DNA from: Hymenobacter montanus
GTDB lineage: Bacteria; Bacteroidota; Bacteroidia; Cytophagales; Hymenobacteraceae
Direction: 5' to 3'
Assembly: GCF_014699115.1 (NCBI RefSeq)
Contig: NZ_JACXAD010000002.1
Location: forward strand, 62,001 to 126,000
DNA length: 64,000 bases
This document shows, one piece after another, positions 51,765 through 60,281 of the stretch (its first letter is position 1; each line of letters starts with the position of its first letter). A model generated the notes under the pieces. It made no database searches. It saw only the letters and a program-made list of their open reading frames with translations, and had not been told where the DNA came from. The position numbers and the translations under genes were made by a program.

Positions 51765-51842
51765 ATGGCTTCTCTTCGTACTTCGCAGGCTTGGTGGTGG
51801 CAGCTCCGAAAATTCGGACCGGACTGTCTGTGCGCCTGGTGA
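51765..51842 (+). CDS. trpL: Trp-rich leader peptide of the trp operon (25 aa)
   Basis: An open frame of 25 codons reads MASLRTSQAWWWQLRKFGPD then CLCAW, with three consecutive TGG codons at 51792-51800 and a fourth as the last sense codon. It lies between a -7 box and a strong intrinsic terminator, directly before trpE. This is the layout of a classical ribosome-mediated attenuator. Downstream bases can form two exclusive structures: a small hairpin 51805-51809/51814-51818, or a pairing of 51815-51822 with 51877-51883 that breaks the terminator. Stalling at the Trp codons would favour the second. It is too short for routine gene finding. Confidence 0.8.
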   Translation: MASLRTSQAWWWQLRKFGPDCLCAW

Positions 51843-51871
51843 AGTCACCCTTGATTTTACCTTTGAACACG

Positions 51872-51898
51872 AAAGCCCGGCCGCTCGCCGGGCTTTTT
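51872..51898 (+). terminator. attenuator terminator before trpE
   Basis: A perfect 10-bp stem AAAGCCCGGC (51872-51881) pairs with 51887-51896 over a five-base loop, followed by TT. The T run TTTTT ends at 51898. It lies 30 bases after the leader-peptide stop and 57 bases before the trpE start. Confidence 0.85.
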
Positions 51899-51954
51899 GC
51901 ATTTTATCCCTGGCTGCGCCGTCGGCTTTGCCTTATTGCTTATTCCTCGCTCCC

Positions 51955-53379
51955 GTGTCTTACCACCTCACCACCCGCCACCGCCGCTTGCTCGCCGACA
52001 CCGTTACGCCCGTGGGCTTGTACCTGCGCCTGCGCGACCAATACGCCAACTGCCTGCTGCTGGAAAGTGCCGACTACCACGGCCAGCAAAACGCCTTCAG
52101 CTACCTGGTATGCGAGCCGCTGGGCACGTTTGAGCTGCGGCGCGGGGGCGAACTGCGGCAGTCGTTTCCCGATGGGCGCCGTACCCAGGCTCAGCTGAGC
52201 GCCCCGCGCCAAGCCCTGGAAGAGCTGCGGCAGTTCGCTGCCGCTTTCGTGCCCGACGAGGCCGCCGCGAAAATGCCTTTCATCAGCACCGGCCTGTTTG
52301 GCTACCTGGGCTACGAAGCCGTGCAGAGCTTTGAGGACGTAACTTTTGACGCAGCCAAGGTCCCCGCCGGCGACGTGCCGCTCATCCGCTACGGCGTGTA
52401 CCGCTACGTAATTGCCTTCAACCACTTCCGGCAGGAGCTGTACCTGTTTGAACACGGTGTAACCGGGCAAGCCGCCGAAACCGACGGCCTCGACCGTCTC
52501 GAAAACCTGGTGCGCAACCCCAGCGTGCCGACGTTTCAGTTTGCCACGGTAGGAGAGGAGATCAGCAACCAGACCGACGCCGAGTTCCGGGCGCGTCTGG
52601 CCCAGGGCCAGGCCCACTGCCGACGCGGCGATGTGTTTCAGATTGTGCTCTCACGGCGTTTTGAGCAAGGTTTTACGGGGGATGAATTCAACGTGTACCG
52701 GGCGCTGCGGTCCATCAACCCCTCGCCGTACTTGTTTTACTTTGATTACGGCGACTACAAAATCTTCGGCTCCTCGCCCGAGGCCCAGGTGCTGGTGCAG
52801 GGCCGCGAAGCCAGTCTCTACCCCATAGCCGGCACCTACCGCCGCACGGGCGACGACGCGGCCGATGCCGCCGCCGCCCAGCGCCTGGCCGCCGACCCCA
52901 AGGAAAACGCCGAGCACGTGATGCTGGTGGACCTGGCCCGCAACGACCTGGCCCGCCACGGCACCCAGGTCCGGGTGCGCACGCTGCGCGAAATTCAGTT
53001 TTACTCGCATGTCATCCACCTCGTGAGCCACGTGACGGCGGAGCTTGATGCCGGCACCGATACCCTGCAAGTGGTCGCCGACACTTTCCCGGCGGGCACG
53101 TTGTCGGGTGCGCCCAAGCACCGGGCGCTGCAGCTTATCGACGGCCTGGAGCCCACCGCCCGGGGCTACTACGGCGGTTGCATCGGGCACCTGGGCTTCG
53201 ACGGCAACTTCAACCACGCCATCATGATTCGCTCCTTTTTGAGTACTGGTAACCAGCTGTACTTCCAGGCCGGCGCCGGGGTGGTAGCGGCTTCCAATGT
53301 GCAGTCGGAGCTGGAGGAAGTGCACCACAAGCTGGGCGCGCTGCGGGAGGCCCTGCGGGCGGCCACGAGTGTTGGTTAG
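51955..53379 (+). CDS. trpE: anthranilate synthase component I
   Basis: A 474-residue enzyme that makes anthranilate from chorismate, using ammonia from TrpG. A feedback-site LLLESAD motif (about 33-39) is the Trp-binding signature. The chorismate-binding part has FQIVLSRRFEQGFTGDEFNV (about 228-247), FGSSPEAQVLVQ, YPIAGTYRRTGDD, ENAEHVMLVDLARNDL and FPAGTLSGAPKHRALQLID (about 378-396). The start is GTG 51955 (VSYHLTTRHRR), which matches usual N-termini; a TTG nine codons upstream is less likely. First gene of the trp operon; trpG follows after 39 bases. Confidence 0.92.
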   Translation: MSYHLTTRHRRLLADTVTPVGLYLRLRDQYANCLLLESADYHGQQNAFSYLVCEPLGTFELRRGGELRQSFPDGRRTQAQLSAPRQALEELRQFAAAFVPDEAAAKMPFISTGLFGYLGYEAVQSFEDVTFDAAKVPAGDVPLIRYGVYRYVIAFNHFRQELYLFEHGVTGQAAETDGLDRLENLVRNPSVPTFQFATVGEEISNQTDAEFRARLAQGQAHCRRGDVFQIVLSRRFEQGFTGDEFNVYRALRSINPSPYLFYFDYGDYKIFGSSPEAQVLVQGREASLYPIAGTYRRTGDDAADAAAAQRLAADPKENAEHVMLVDLARNDLARHGTQVRVRTLREIQFYSHVIHLVSHVTAELDAGTDTLQVVADTFPAGTLSGAPKHRALQLIDGLEPTARGYYGGCIGHLGFDGNFNHAIMIRSFLSTGNQLYFQAGAGVVAASNVQSELEEVHHKLGALREALRAATSVG

Positions 53380-53418
53380 AGTGTTTGGTCTACTGCTCAT
53401 AGTTAAGCGTTAAACCCA

Positions 53419-53988
53419 ATGAAAATTCTCGTTCTCGATAACTACGATTCCTTCACCTATAACTTGGTGCACCTGCTGCGCGAGCTCGGCCACGGCGCCG
53501 GCCTCGCCGTGATCCGCAACGACCAGCTGCCGCTCGAGGCCGTGGCCGCTTACGATGCGGTTCTGCTGTCACCGGGCCCGGGCATTCCGGCCGAAGCGGG
53601 CCTGATGCCGCAAATCATCGAGCAATACGCGCCCACCAAGCGCATTCTGGGCGTGTGCCTGGGCCATCAGGGCCTGGCCGAAAGCTTCGGCGCCACGCTC
53701 TACAACCTGCCCGCGGTGCTGCACGGGGTGGCCAACGAAGCCGAGGTAACGGTGCCCGGGGAGCGCTTGTTCGCGGGCTTGCCGCCCCGGTTTCAGGTAG
53801 GCCGCTACCACTCCTGGGCGGTGCGGCCCGAAACCATGCCCGCCGAGCTGGAAACCACGGCGCGGGATGCCACCGGCGAGGTACTGGCTTTTCGCCACCG
53901 GCAGTTCGACGTGCGGGGCGTGCAGTTTCATCCCGAAAGTATTCTTACCGAGCACGGGGCCAAAATGCTGGAAAATTGGTTGATGTAG
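53419..53988 (+). CDS. trpG: anthranilate synthase component II (glutamine amidotransferase)
   Basis: A 189-residue class I amidotransferase that supplies ammonia to TrpE. It has LVLDNYDSFTYNLVHLL (4-20), the oxyanion loop LLSPGPGIP (about 49-57), nucleophile Cys in LGVCLGHQGLAESFG (Cys about 79) and the His-Glu pair in GVQFHPESILTEHG (about 167-180). It is not fused to TrpD or TrpE. Its stop codon lies inside the left arm of a 15-bp inverted repeat that reaches to trpD. Confidence 0.94.
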   Translation: MKILVLDNYDSFTYNLVHLLRELGHGAGLAVIRNDQLPLEAVAAYDAVLLSPGPGIPAEAGLMPQIIEQYAPTKRILGVCLGHQGLAESFGATLYNLPAVLHGVANEAEVTVPGERLFAGLPPRFQVGRYHSWAVRPETMPAELETTARDATGEVLAFRHRQFDVRGVQFHPESILTEHGAKMLENWLM

Positions 53989-54087
53989 CGCGGAGCCTTT
54001 GCACCCGGCAGGACGAAGTCGCTCGAGTGTTGCAAACCCCCTGAATTACAGTTGTTCTTATGATACGGAGTGAAGGCTCCGCGCTAC
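53985..54087. repeat. 15-bp inverted repeat spanning the trpG-trpD junction
   Basis: GTAGCGCGGAGCCTT (53985-53999) is the exact complement of AAGGCTCCGCGCTAC (54073-54087), 73 bases apart. The left arm contains the trpG stop; the right arm ends six bases before the trpD ATG. It looks like a dispersed intergenic palindrome inserted in the operon. Confidence 0.8.
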
Positions 54088-54093
54088 CCCTCG

Positions 54094-55092
54094 ATGTTGA
54101 AACAGATTCTCACCAAGCTTTTTGACCACCAGCCCCTGACGCACGCCGAGGCCCACGCTGCCATGCGCCAGCTGGGCGAGGGGGGAGCCAACCCGGCCGA
54201 AACGGCGGCTTTTTTGGCCGTGTACCGCATGCGGCCCATCACCGTGGCGGAGTTGGCCGGCTTCCGGCAGGCCCTGCTCGACTTGAGCCGCGACCCGGCG
54301 CTGGGCACCACCGAGGTGCTCGACATCGTGGGTACCGGCGGCGACGGTAAAAACACGCTCAACATTTCCACCCTGGCGTGCTTCGTGGTGGCCGGGGCGG
54401 GGGTGCGCGTGGCCAAGCACGGCAACTTCGGGGTGTCGTCGGTGTCGGGTGCCTCCAACGTGCTCGCCCATTTCGGCTACGACTTTGAGGCGAGCTCCGA
54501 CCAGCTGCGGCGGCAGCTCGACCGGGCGGGCATCTGCTTTTTGCACGCCCCGGCTTTCCACCCGGCCATGCGCCACGCCGGGCCCGTGCGCCGCGAGTTA
54601 GGCCTGCGCACGTTCTTCAACATCCTGGGCCCGCTGGTGAATCCGGCCCGGCCGGGGTTCCAACTGCTGGGGGTATTCAACCTCGAACTGCAGCGCATCT
54701 ACCACTACCTGATGCAGCCCACCGGCATCCGCTACGCGGTGGTGCACGCCCTGGACGGCTACGACGAGCTGGCCCTCACCGGGCCGGCCAAGGTGGTTTC
54801 TTCGTTTGAGGGGGAACGCCTGCTGACGGCTGAAACGCTGGGCCTCGCCACCTGCGCCGCCGCCGACCTGGCCGGGGGCAGCACGGTAGCGGCGGCCGCC
54901 GGGCTGTTCAAGCAAATATTGGACGGCACCAGCACTCCCGCCCAGCGCAACGTGGTGACGGCCAACGCCGCCCTGGCCCTGCAGTGTGCCCGTCCGGGCC
55001 TGGGGTGGGACGAAGCCCTGGCTCGCAGCCGCGAATCCCTGGATTCGGGCGCGGCGAAGCGGGCCTTCGAAACCATGCTGCAACTACCCTGA
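54094..55092 (+). CDS. trpD: anthranilate phosphoribosyltransferase
   Basis: A 332-residue enzyme that joins anthranilate to PRPP. The PRPP-binding motifs are DIVGTGGDGKNTLNIST (about 78-94) and VAKHGNFGVSSVSGASNVL (about 108-126). The anthranilate side shows FLHAPAFHPAMRHAGPVRRE and GLRTFFNILGPLVNPA. The start is ATG 54094 (MLKQILTKLFDHQPL); an upstream in-frame GTG would add eight residues from within the palindromic repeat and is rejected. It precedes trpC by 109 bases. Confidence 0.93.
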   Translation: MLKQILTKLFDHQPLTHAEAHAAMRQLGEGGANPAETAAFLAVYRMRPITVAELAGFRQALLDLSRDPALGTTEVLDIVGTGGDGKNTLNISTLACFVVAGAGVRVAKHGNFGVSSVSGASNVLAHFGYDFEASSDQLRRQLDRAGICFLHAPAFHPAMRHAGPVRRELGLRTFFNILGPLVNPARPGFQLLGVFNLELQRIYHYLMQPTGIRYAVVHALDGYDELALTGPAKVVSSFEGERLLTAETLGLATCAAADLAGGSTVAAAAGLFKQILDGTSTPAQRNVVTANAALALQCARPGLGWDEALARSRESLDSGAAKRAFETMLQLP

Positions 55093-55201
55093 ATGAGGAA
55101 GGGCCCACGAGAAATAGGCCCCGGCCTGGGCCTGGTCATCGGCCCCGCCTTTCTCAGCTTCTGCCAAACCGCTCATCCTTTACCGCTTATTCCTGTTCCT
55201 C

Positions 55202-56020
55202 ATGTCCACCATTCTCCAAACCATCATCGCGCACAAGCGGAAAGAGGTGGCCGCCCGCCGCGAGCTGGTACCCGTCAAGCTGCTGGAGAGCAGTTTGTAC
55301 TTTAAGTCGCAGCCGCTGTCGTTGCGGCAGTACCTGCTGCGCCCGCACGGCAGCGGCCTCATTGCCGAGTTCAAGCGCAAGTCGCCCTCGAAAGGGTGGA
55401 TTAATCAGTACGCCCCGGTGGAGCGCACCACGTTGGGCTATATGCAAGCCGGCGCCGCAGCCCTGTCCATCCTTACCGATACCGAGTTTTTCGGGGGCAA
55501 AAACGAAGACTTAACCACGGCGCGCCGCTTTAATTTCTGCCCCATCCTGCGCAAGGATTTCGTGGTGGATGAGTACCAGATTCTCGAAGCGAAAAGCGTG
55601 GGAGCCGATGCCGTGCTACTCATCGCCGCCGTGCTCACGCCGGAGGAAATCGGCGTACTGGGCCGTCTGGCCCGGTCGCTGGGCTTGGAAGTGCTGCTGG
55701 AAGTGCACAACGCGGCCGAGCTGGCCCGCTCCGTCCAGGTGGAGGCTGTGGACCTGGTGGGGGTGAACAACCGCAACCTGCACGATTTCAGCTGGAGCCT
55801 GGACACTTCTCTGGAGCTGGCGGCAGCTATTCCAAGTGATCTGGTGAAGGTTTCGGAAAGCGGCATCTCTACGGCGGCGACTATTAAGCAACTGCGCGAA
55901 GCCGGCTACCGGGGCTTTCTGCTCGGCGAGGCCTTCATGCGCCACGCCCGGCCCGAGCGCGCCTGCGCGGCCCTGGTGCAGGAAATTGCCGCCTTATCCA
56001 AAACGGCCGTCGTGGCCTGA
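55202..56020 (+). CDS. trpC: indole-3-glycerol-phosphate synthase
   Basis: A 272-residue TIM-barrel enzyme that closes the indole ring. Motifs are GLIAEFKRKSPSKGWIN (Lys about 60), TDTEFFGGKNEDL, FCPILRKDFVVDEYQILEA (about 113-131), GVNNRNLHDFSW (about 185-196) and VSESGISTAATIKQLRE (about 217-233). Not fused to TrpF. Its TGA overlaps the trpF ATG by one base (TGATG), indicating coupled translation. Confidence 0.94.
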   Translation: MSTILQTIIAHKRKEVAARRELVPVKLLESSLYFKSQPLSLRQYLLRPHGSGLIAEFKRKSPSKGWINQYAPVERTTLGYMQAGAAALSILTDTEFFGGKNEDLTTARRFNFCPILRKDFVVDEYQILEAKSVGADAVLLIAAVLTPEEIGVLGRLARSLGLEVLLEVHNAAELARSVQVEAVDLVGVNNRNLHDFSWSLDTSLELAAAIPSDLVKVSESGISTAATIKQLREAGYRGFLLGEAFMRHARPERACAALVQEIAALSKTAVVA

Positions 56021-56742
56021 TGCTGCCCGTGAAAACGTCCCGCCCCTTACCCGTTGAAGTTGCCCTAGCGGCCGGCTGGCCCGGCGCGGGCGGCCCGCCG
56101 GCGCGGCTGCTCGTGAAAGTATGCGGCATGCGCGACGCTGGGGCTTTGGCCGGCGTGGCCGCCCTGGCGCCCGATTTTCTGGGCTTCATCTTCGCGGCGG
56201 CTTCGCCCCGCTTTGTGGGCGAGGCGCTGGCTCCCGAGCTGGTGCAAAAGCTGCCGCCAACGATCGGGAAGGTGGGCGTCTTCGTCAATGAAACCACCGG
56301 CAACATGCTGACCACCGCTCAACGCTTCGGCCTGGGTGCCGTGCAACTGCACGGCCAGGAAACCCCGGCGCAGTGCGAAGAACTAAGCGCGGCCGGTCTG
56401 CTGGTGATGAAGGCTTTCGCGGTGGGCAACGCCGTGGATTTCGTGGCCTTGCAGCCTTACGTGCCGCATTGCGGCTTCTTCCTCTTCGATACCAAAGGCT
56501 TAGCCCCCGGCGGCAATGGGGCGATTTTCGACTGGAATTTGTTGAAGCGCTACCACCTGCCCGTGCCCTATTTCCTGGCCGGGGGCCTGGGCCCGGAGCA
56601 TGCCGCCGAGCTGGCGGCCCTGCGCCTGCCGGGCCTGGCCGGCGTCGATTTGAACAGCGGCTTTGAAACCGCGCCGGGAGTGAAAGATGTGGGAAAAGTA
56701 AGGCAGCTGCTGGCGGTCCTGCGGCCCCCGGTAAACCCATAA
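56020..56742 (+). CDS. trpF: phosphoribosylanthranilate isomerase
   Basis: A 240-residue TIM-barrel isomerase. The catalytic Cys is in LVKVCGMRDAGAL (about 31-43) and the catalytic Asp in FFLFDTKG (about 157-164). KVGVFVNE, VQLHGQETPAQC and the phosphate-binding FLAGGLGPEH (about 185-194) are present. The first 30 residues (Pro/Gly-rich, GWPGAGGPPAR) precede the barrel and are not needed in the family. The ATG overlaps the trpC stop, which supports the long form. Confidence 0.9.
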   Translation: MLPVKTSRPLPVEVALAAGWPGAGGPPARLLVKVCGMRDAGALAGVAALAPDFLGFIFAAASPRFVGEALAPELVQKLPPTIGKVGVFVNETTGNMLTTAQRFGLGAVQLHGQETPAQCEELSAAGLLVMKAFAVGNAVDFVALQPYVPHCGFFLFDTKGLAPGGNGAIFDWNLLKRYHLPVPYFLAGGLGPEHAAELAALRLPGLAGVDLNSGFETAPGVKDVGKVRQLLAVLRPPVNP

Positions 56743-56813
56743 AAAGAACGTCCGGCCGAGCTGAGCTACCCCGCCGTCGGCATTAGGTACTAACTATCAA
56801 GTAATCATAACTT

Positions 56814-58013
56814 ATGACTCCATCTTCTTATCAGCAACCTACGGCCCGCGGCTACTACGGCGAATTTGGGGGGGCCTTCATCCCCGAAATGCTCTACCCC
56901 AACGTGGAGGAGCTGCGCACCAGCTACCTGGACATCCTGGCTGACCCCGATTTCCAACTCGACTTGCAGCACCTGCTGCGCGACTACGTGGGCCGGCCCA
57001 CGCCCTTGTTCGAGGCCCGGCGCTTGTCGGAGCGCTATGGAGCCCGCATCTTTCTGAAGCGCGAGGACCTTTGCCACACCGGCGCTCACAAGATTAACAA
57101 CACGGTCGGACAGATTTTGCTGGCCCAGCGGCTGGGCAAGAAGCGCATCATCGCCGAAACCGGGGCCGGCCAGCACGGGGTGGCCACGGCCACGGTGTGC
57201 GCCCTGGTGGGCTTGCCGTGCGTGGTGTACATGGGCGCCACCGACATCGAGCGCCAAAGCCCCAACGTGGCCCGCATGCGCCTGCTCGGGGCCGAAGTGC
57301 GGGCCGTGACCAGCGGCAGCCAAACCCTGAAAGATGCCACCAACGAAGCCATCCGCGACTGGATTGCCAACCCCGTGGATACGCACTACATCATCGGCTC
57401 GGTGGTGGGGCCGCACCCGTATCCGGACCTGGTAGCGCGGCTACAGGCCGTTATCAGCGCAGAAATGCGGGCCCAACTGCTGGAGAAAACCGGTTCTGAG
57501 CTGCCCCATTTTGTGGTGGCCTGCGTGGGTGGCGGCTCCAACGCGGCGGGGGCGTTCTATCATTTCCTCGACGAGCCGTCGGTGCGACTCATTGCCGTGG
57601 AGGCCGCCGGGCACGGTATTGCCTCCGGACATTCGGCGGCCACGTCGGTGCTGGGCACGCCGGGCATCATCCACGGCAGCCGCACGCTGCTGATGCAGGA
57701 CGAGCACGGCCAGATTACCGAGCCGTACTCGCTGAGCGCCGGGCTCGATTATCCGGGCATCGGGCCCTTGCACGCTCACTTGGGGGCGTCGGGGCGGGCT
57801 GAGTTTATTGCTATTACCGATGAGGAGGCGCTGCAAGCGGTAAGCGAACTCAGCCGGTTGGAAGGCATTATTCCGGCGCTGGAAACGGCCCACGCTTTGG
57901 CGGCGCTGGGGCAGCTGGGGGCTGGTTGCGACGACGTGGTGGTGGTGAATCTCTCTGGGCGGGGGGATAAGGACTTGGAAACCTATTTGAAGAACTTGGA
58001 TAAGCTGGTTTGA
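56814..58013 (+). CDS. trpB: tryptophan synthase beta chain
   Basis: A 399-residue PLP enzyme that joins indole and serine. Motifs are [20 protein letters not shown], the PLP lysine in [17 protein letters not shown] (Lys about 92), [18 protein letters not shown] (about 114-131) and the phosphate loop [15 protein letters not shown] (about 236-250). C-terminal SGRGDKD matches TrpB1. A long inverted repeat fills the 116 bases before trpA, so the two subunit genes are not tightly spaced as they are in many operons. Confidence 0.95.
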   Translation: MTPSSYQQPTARGYYGEFGGAFIPEMLYPNVEELRTSYLDILADPDFQLDLQHLLRDYVGRPTPLFEARRLSERYGARIFLKREDLCHTGAHKINNTVGQILLAQRLGKKRIIAETGAGQHGVATATVCALVGLPCVVYMGATDIERQSPNVARMRLLGAEVRAVTSGSQTLKDATNEAIRDWIANPVDTHYIIGSVVGPHPYPDLVARLQAVISAEMRAQLLEKTGSELPHFVVACVGGGSNAAGAFYHFLDEPSVRLIAVEAAGHGIASGHSAATSVLGTPGIIHGSRTLLMQDEHGQITEPYSLSAGLDYPGIGPLHAHLGASGRAEFIAITDEEALQAVSELSRLEGIIPALETAHALAALGQLGAGCDDVVVVNLSGRGDKDLETYLKNLDKLV

Positions 58014-58015
58014 TT

Positions 58016-58118
58016 TTTTTTCACCGCAGAGGACGCAGAGGGTTTCGCAGAAGGGACGCAGAAGAACGTCCTCTGCGTCCCTTCTGCGAAACCCTCTGCG
58101 CCTTCTGCGGTGAAAAAA
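58016..58118. repeat. 47-bp imperfect hairpin element between trpB and trpA
   Basis: Left arm 58016-58062 and right arm 58072-58118 pair with about two mismatches around a nine-base loop. The element starts three bases after the trpB stop and ends 11 bases before the trpA start. It contains direct repeats of CGCAGAG/CGCAGAAG and is flanked by T and A runs. It resembles a common dispersed intergenic palindrome. Confidence 0.8.
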
Positions 58119-58129
58119 CCATAAAAAAC

Positions 58130-58927
58130 ATGAACAACCGAATCAAAAACGCCTTCGCCAGCAAGCAAAACCTGCTCAACGTGTACTTCACCGCCGGCTA
58201 CCCCCGCCTGCCCGACACCCTACCGCTCGCCAAAGCACTAGTCGAAGCCGGGGCCGACATCCTCGAAATCGGCATGCCGTTCTCCGACCCCCTGGCCGAT
58301 GGCCCGGTTATTCAGCGTAGCAGCTCAGCAGCTCTAGCCAATGGCATGAACCTACCCGTGCTTTTCGAGCAACTGCGCGAGCTGCGCGCCGTGGTGCCCG
58401 AAACCCCGGTGCTGCTCATGGGCTACCTTAACCCTGTGCTGCAATTCGGCGTGGAAGCCTTTCTGCGGCAAGCGGCAGCCGTGGGAGTCGACGGCCTGAT
58501 TCTGCCCGATCTGCCGCTGGATGAGTACGAGGAAAGGTACCACCCGCTATTCCAGCAATACGGGTTGAAAGCCGTATTCCTCGTCACCCCCCAAACCTCG
58601 GAAGCCCGAATTCGCCGGCTCGATGCGTTATCAGATGCTTTTCTCTACCTGGTATCGGGCCCCGGCACCACCGGCGGCACCACGCTGCCCGATGCGGAGG
58701 CGCAGCAGCAGTACTTTGAGCGCATTGCGGCCCTGAACCTGAAAAACCCGCGGCTCATCGGCTTTGGCATTGCCGATAAAATGGGTTTCGACCGCGCCTG
58801 TGAGCACGCCGAGGGGGCCATTATCGGCTCCGCCCTCATCCGGGCGCTGCAAGACGCCGAAGATGCGCCGGCTACCGCGGCCCGGTTTGTCCGGGGCATC
58901 AAGAGTCCGGTAGCCCGCTCAGTCTGA
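58130..58927 (+). CDS. trpA: tryptophan synthase alpha chain
   Basis: A 265-residue TIM-barrel enzyme that releases indole from indole-glycerol phosphate for TrpB. The catalytic Glu is in DILEIGMPFSDPLADGPVIQ (about 43-62, Glu about 46) and the Asp in the same block. MGYLNPVLQFG, GLILPDLPLDEYEE (about 123-136) and YLVSGPGTTGG are present. The start is ATG 58130. The open frame extends 40 codons upstream, but only because the palindromic element happens to be open. Confidence 0.94.
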   Translation: MNNRIKNAFASKQNLLNVYFTAGYPRLPDTLPLAKALVEAGADILEIGMPFSDPLADGPVIQRSSSAALANGMNLPVLFEQLRELRAVVPETPVLLMGYLNPVLQFGVEAFLRQAAAVGVDGLILPDLPLDEYEERYHPLFQQYGLKAVFLVTPQTSEARIRRLDALSDAFLYLVSGPGTTGGTTLPDAEAQQQYFERIAALNLKNPRLIGFGIADKMGFDRACEHAEGAIIGSALIRALQDAEDAPATAARFVRGIKSPVARSV

Positions 58928-59019
58928 TAAGCTTTTAGCCGAACAGCGAGCCTTTGGCCGACGGTCTTGCACCGGAGCCCAGCCTTTTATCCCTACTTCT
59001 AGCGCAATCCCTTACCTCC

Positions 59020-60024
59020 GTGATAATTCAACTTGAAAAAGCAGCCGTGGTGCCGGTCATTACCGAGCACCTGAAGCAACAGGGCTACAAAACCACCGAA
59101 GTCACCACCCAGCATGCCCACTACCTGGTGGCCATTGGGAAGAAGGACCTCGACATCCGCACCATCGGCCAGCTGCCCGGCGTGCGCGACGTGCACCACG
59201 TGTCCGACGACTATAAGCTGGTGAGCCGCAAATGGCGCGTGCAGCCCACCGTGCTCGACCTGGGCGACGGCGTGACCATCGGGGAAGGCACGCTGGCACT
59301 GTGCGCCGGCCCGTGCAGCATCGAGAGCGAGGCCCAGATGGAAAAGGTGATGGCCCACCTCACGGACCACGGCGTGCGCCTGATGCGCGGCGGCGTGTTT
59401 AAGCCCCGCTCGTCGCCCTACTCATTCCGCGGCCTGGGCATGGAGGGGCTGAAGCTATTCCATGGTATGGCCCAGGCGCGCGGCATCAAGATCGTGACCG
59501 AGGTTATGCAAGTGTCGCAGGTGGAGGAGATGCACGACTACGTCGACGTGTTCCAGGTGGGCGCGCGCAACACCCAGAACTTCAACTTGCTCGACGCCTT
59601 GGGCAGCGTCGACAAGCCCGTGCTGCTCAAGCGCGGCATTTCCGGCACCATTGAGGAGCTGCTGTCGTCGGCCGAGTACGTATTCTCGGGTGGCAACGAA
59701 AAGCTGATTCTGTGCGAGCGGGGCATCCGCACGTTCGAAACGGCCAGCCGCAACACCCTGGATTTGAACGCCGTGCCCATCCTCAAGGAAAAAAGCCACT
59801 TGCCCGTTATCGTGGACCCCTCGCACGGCATCGGCTTGCGCGACTACGTGCCGCCCATGGCCCTGGCCGCCGTGCTCGCCGGGGCCGACGGCATCGTGTA
59901 TGAGACGCACGAAACGCCCGAAACAGCAGCTTCGGATGGCCAGCAGACCCTGAATTTCGACGAATCGGCCAGGTTGATTCGGAACCTGCGGCGGGTGTTT
60001 GCGCTGCGTGGGGAGCTGGAGTAG
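59020..60024 (+). CDS. aroF: 3-deoxy-7-phosphoheptulonate (DAHP) synthase, type I-beta
   Basis: A 334-residue enzyme that condenses PEP and erythrose-4-phosphate, the first step of the shikimate pathway. An N-terminal ACT/ferredoxin-like regulatory domain (about 1-75) precedes the barrel. The barrel has ALCAGPCSIESEAQM (metal Cys), RGGVFKPRSSPYSFRGLG, QVGARNTQNFNLL, LKRGISGTIEELLSSAEY, CERGIRTFE and VDPSHGIGLRDY. The start is GTG 59020 (VIIQLEKAAVVP). It ends the trp operon, linking precursor supply to Trp demand; the gap from trpA is 92 bases. Confidence 0.93.
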   Translation: MIIQLEKAAVVPVITEHLKQQGYKTTEVTTQHAHYLVAIGKKDLDIRTIGQLPGVRDVHHVSDDYKLVSRKWRVQPTVLDLGDGVTIGEGTLALCAGPCSIESEAQMEKVMAHLTDHGVRLMRGGVFKPRSSPYSFRGLGMEGLKLFHGMAQARGIKIVTEVMQVSQVEEMHDYVDVFQVGARNTQNFNLLDALGSVDKPVLLKRGISGTIEELLSSAEYVFSGGNEKLILCERGIRTFETASRNTLDLNAVPILKEKSHLPVIVDPSHGIGLRDYVPPMALAAVLAGADGIVYETHETPETAASDGQQTLNFDESARLIRNLRRVFALRGELE

Positions 60025-60232
60025 CCCGCTCTAACCGCGGAGCTTCATGATTTTTTAATCGGGCAGATGCTTGGTTATTCGGAAGCAATTCCTAAATTCG
60101 TCCCACTCATGCGCTCCCAATTCGTCAATTGTGTCAATACCCTAATTACTTGCCCCAAATCGGGCAAGCCTGGGCTGCAATTGGCGTTAAGGAAGAACAA
60201 GGCATGAAGCCCCCTCTTCACTAGCAACCTTC

Positions 60233-60270
60233 AAAGGCCCGAATCCACCAGGATGTCGGGCCTTTTTTTT
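60233..60270 (+). terminator. terminator hairpin directly before the phenylalanine hydroxylase gene
   Basis: Arms 60233-60246 and 60251-60265 (AAAGGCCCGA with an inner ATCC/GGAT, one bulge) pair over ACCA, followed by a run of T to 60270. The next start codon is at 60282. It lies 208 bases after the aroF stop, so it could end the trp operon, regulate the next gene, or both. Confidence 0.8.
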
Positions 60271-60281
60271 GCCCTATTACG

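Noticed and set aside
58010..58129. Forty extra codons at the trpA N-terminus
   Set aside because: This part is the palindromic element; TrpA homologues begin at the ATG at 58130.
60067..60207. 46-residue frame as leader peptide for phenylalanine hydroxylase
   Set aside because: Only one Tyr and two Phe codons, not clustered, so it does not look like an attenuation sensor. The hairpin remains interesting on its own.
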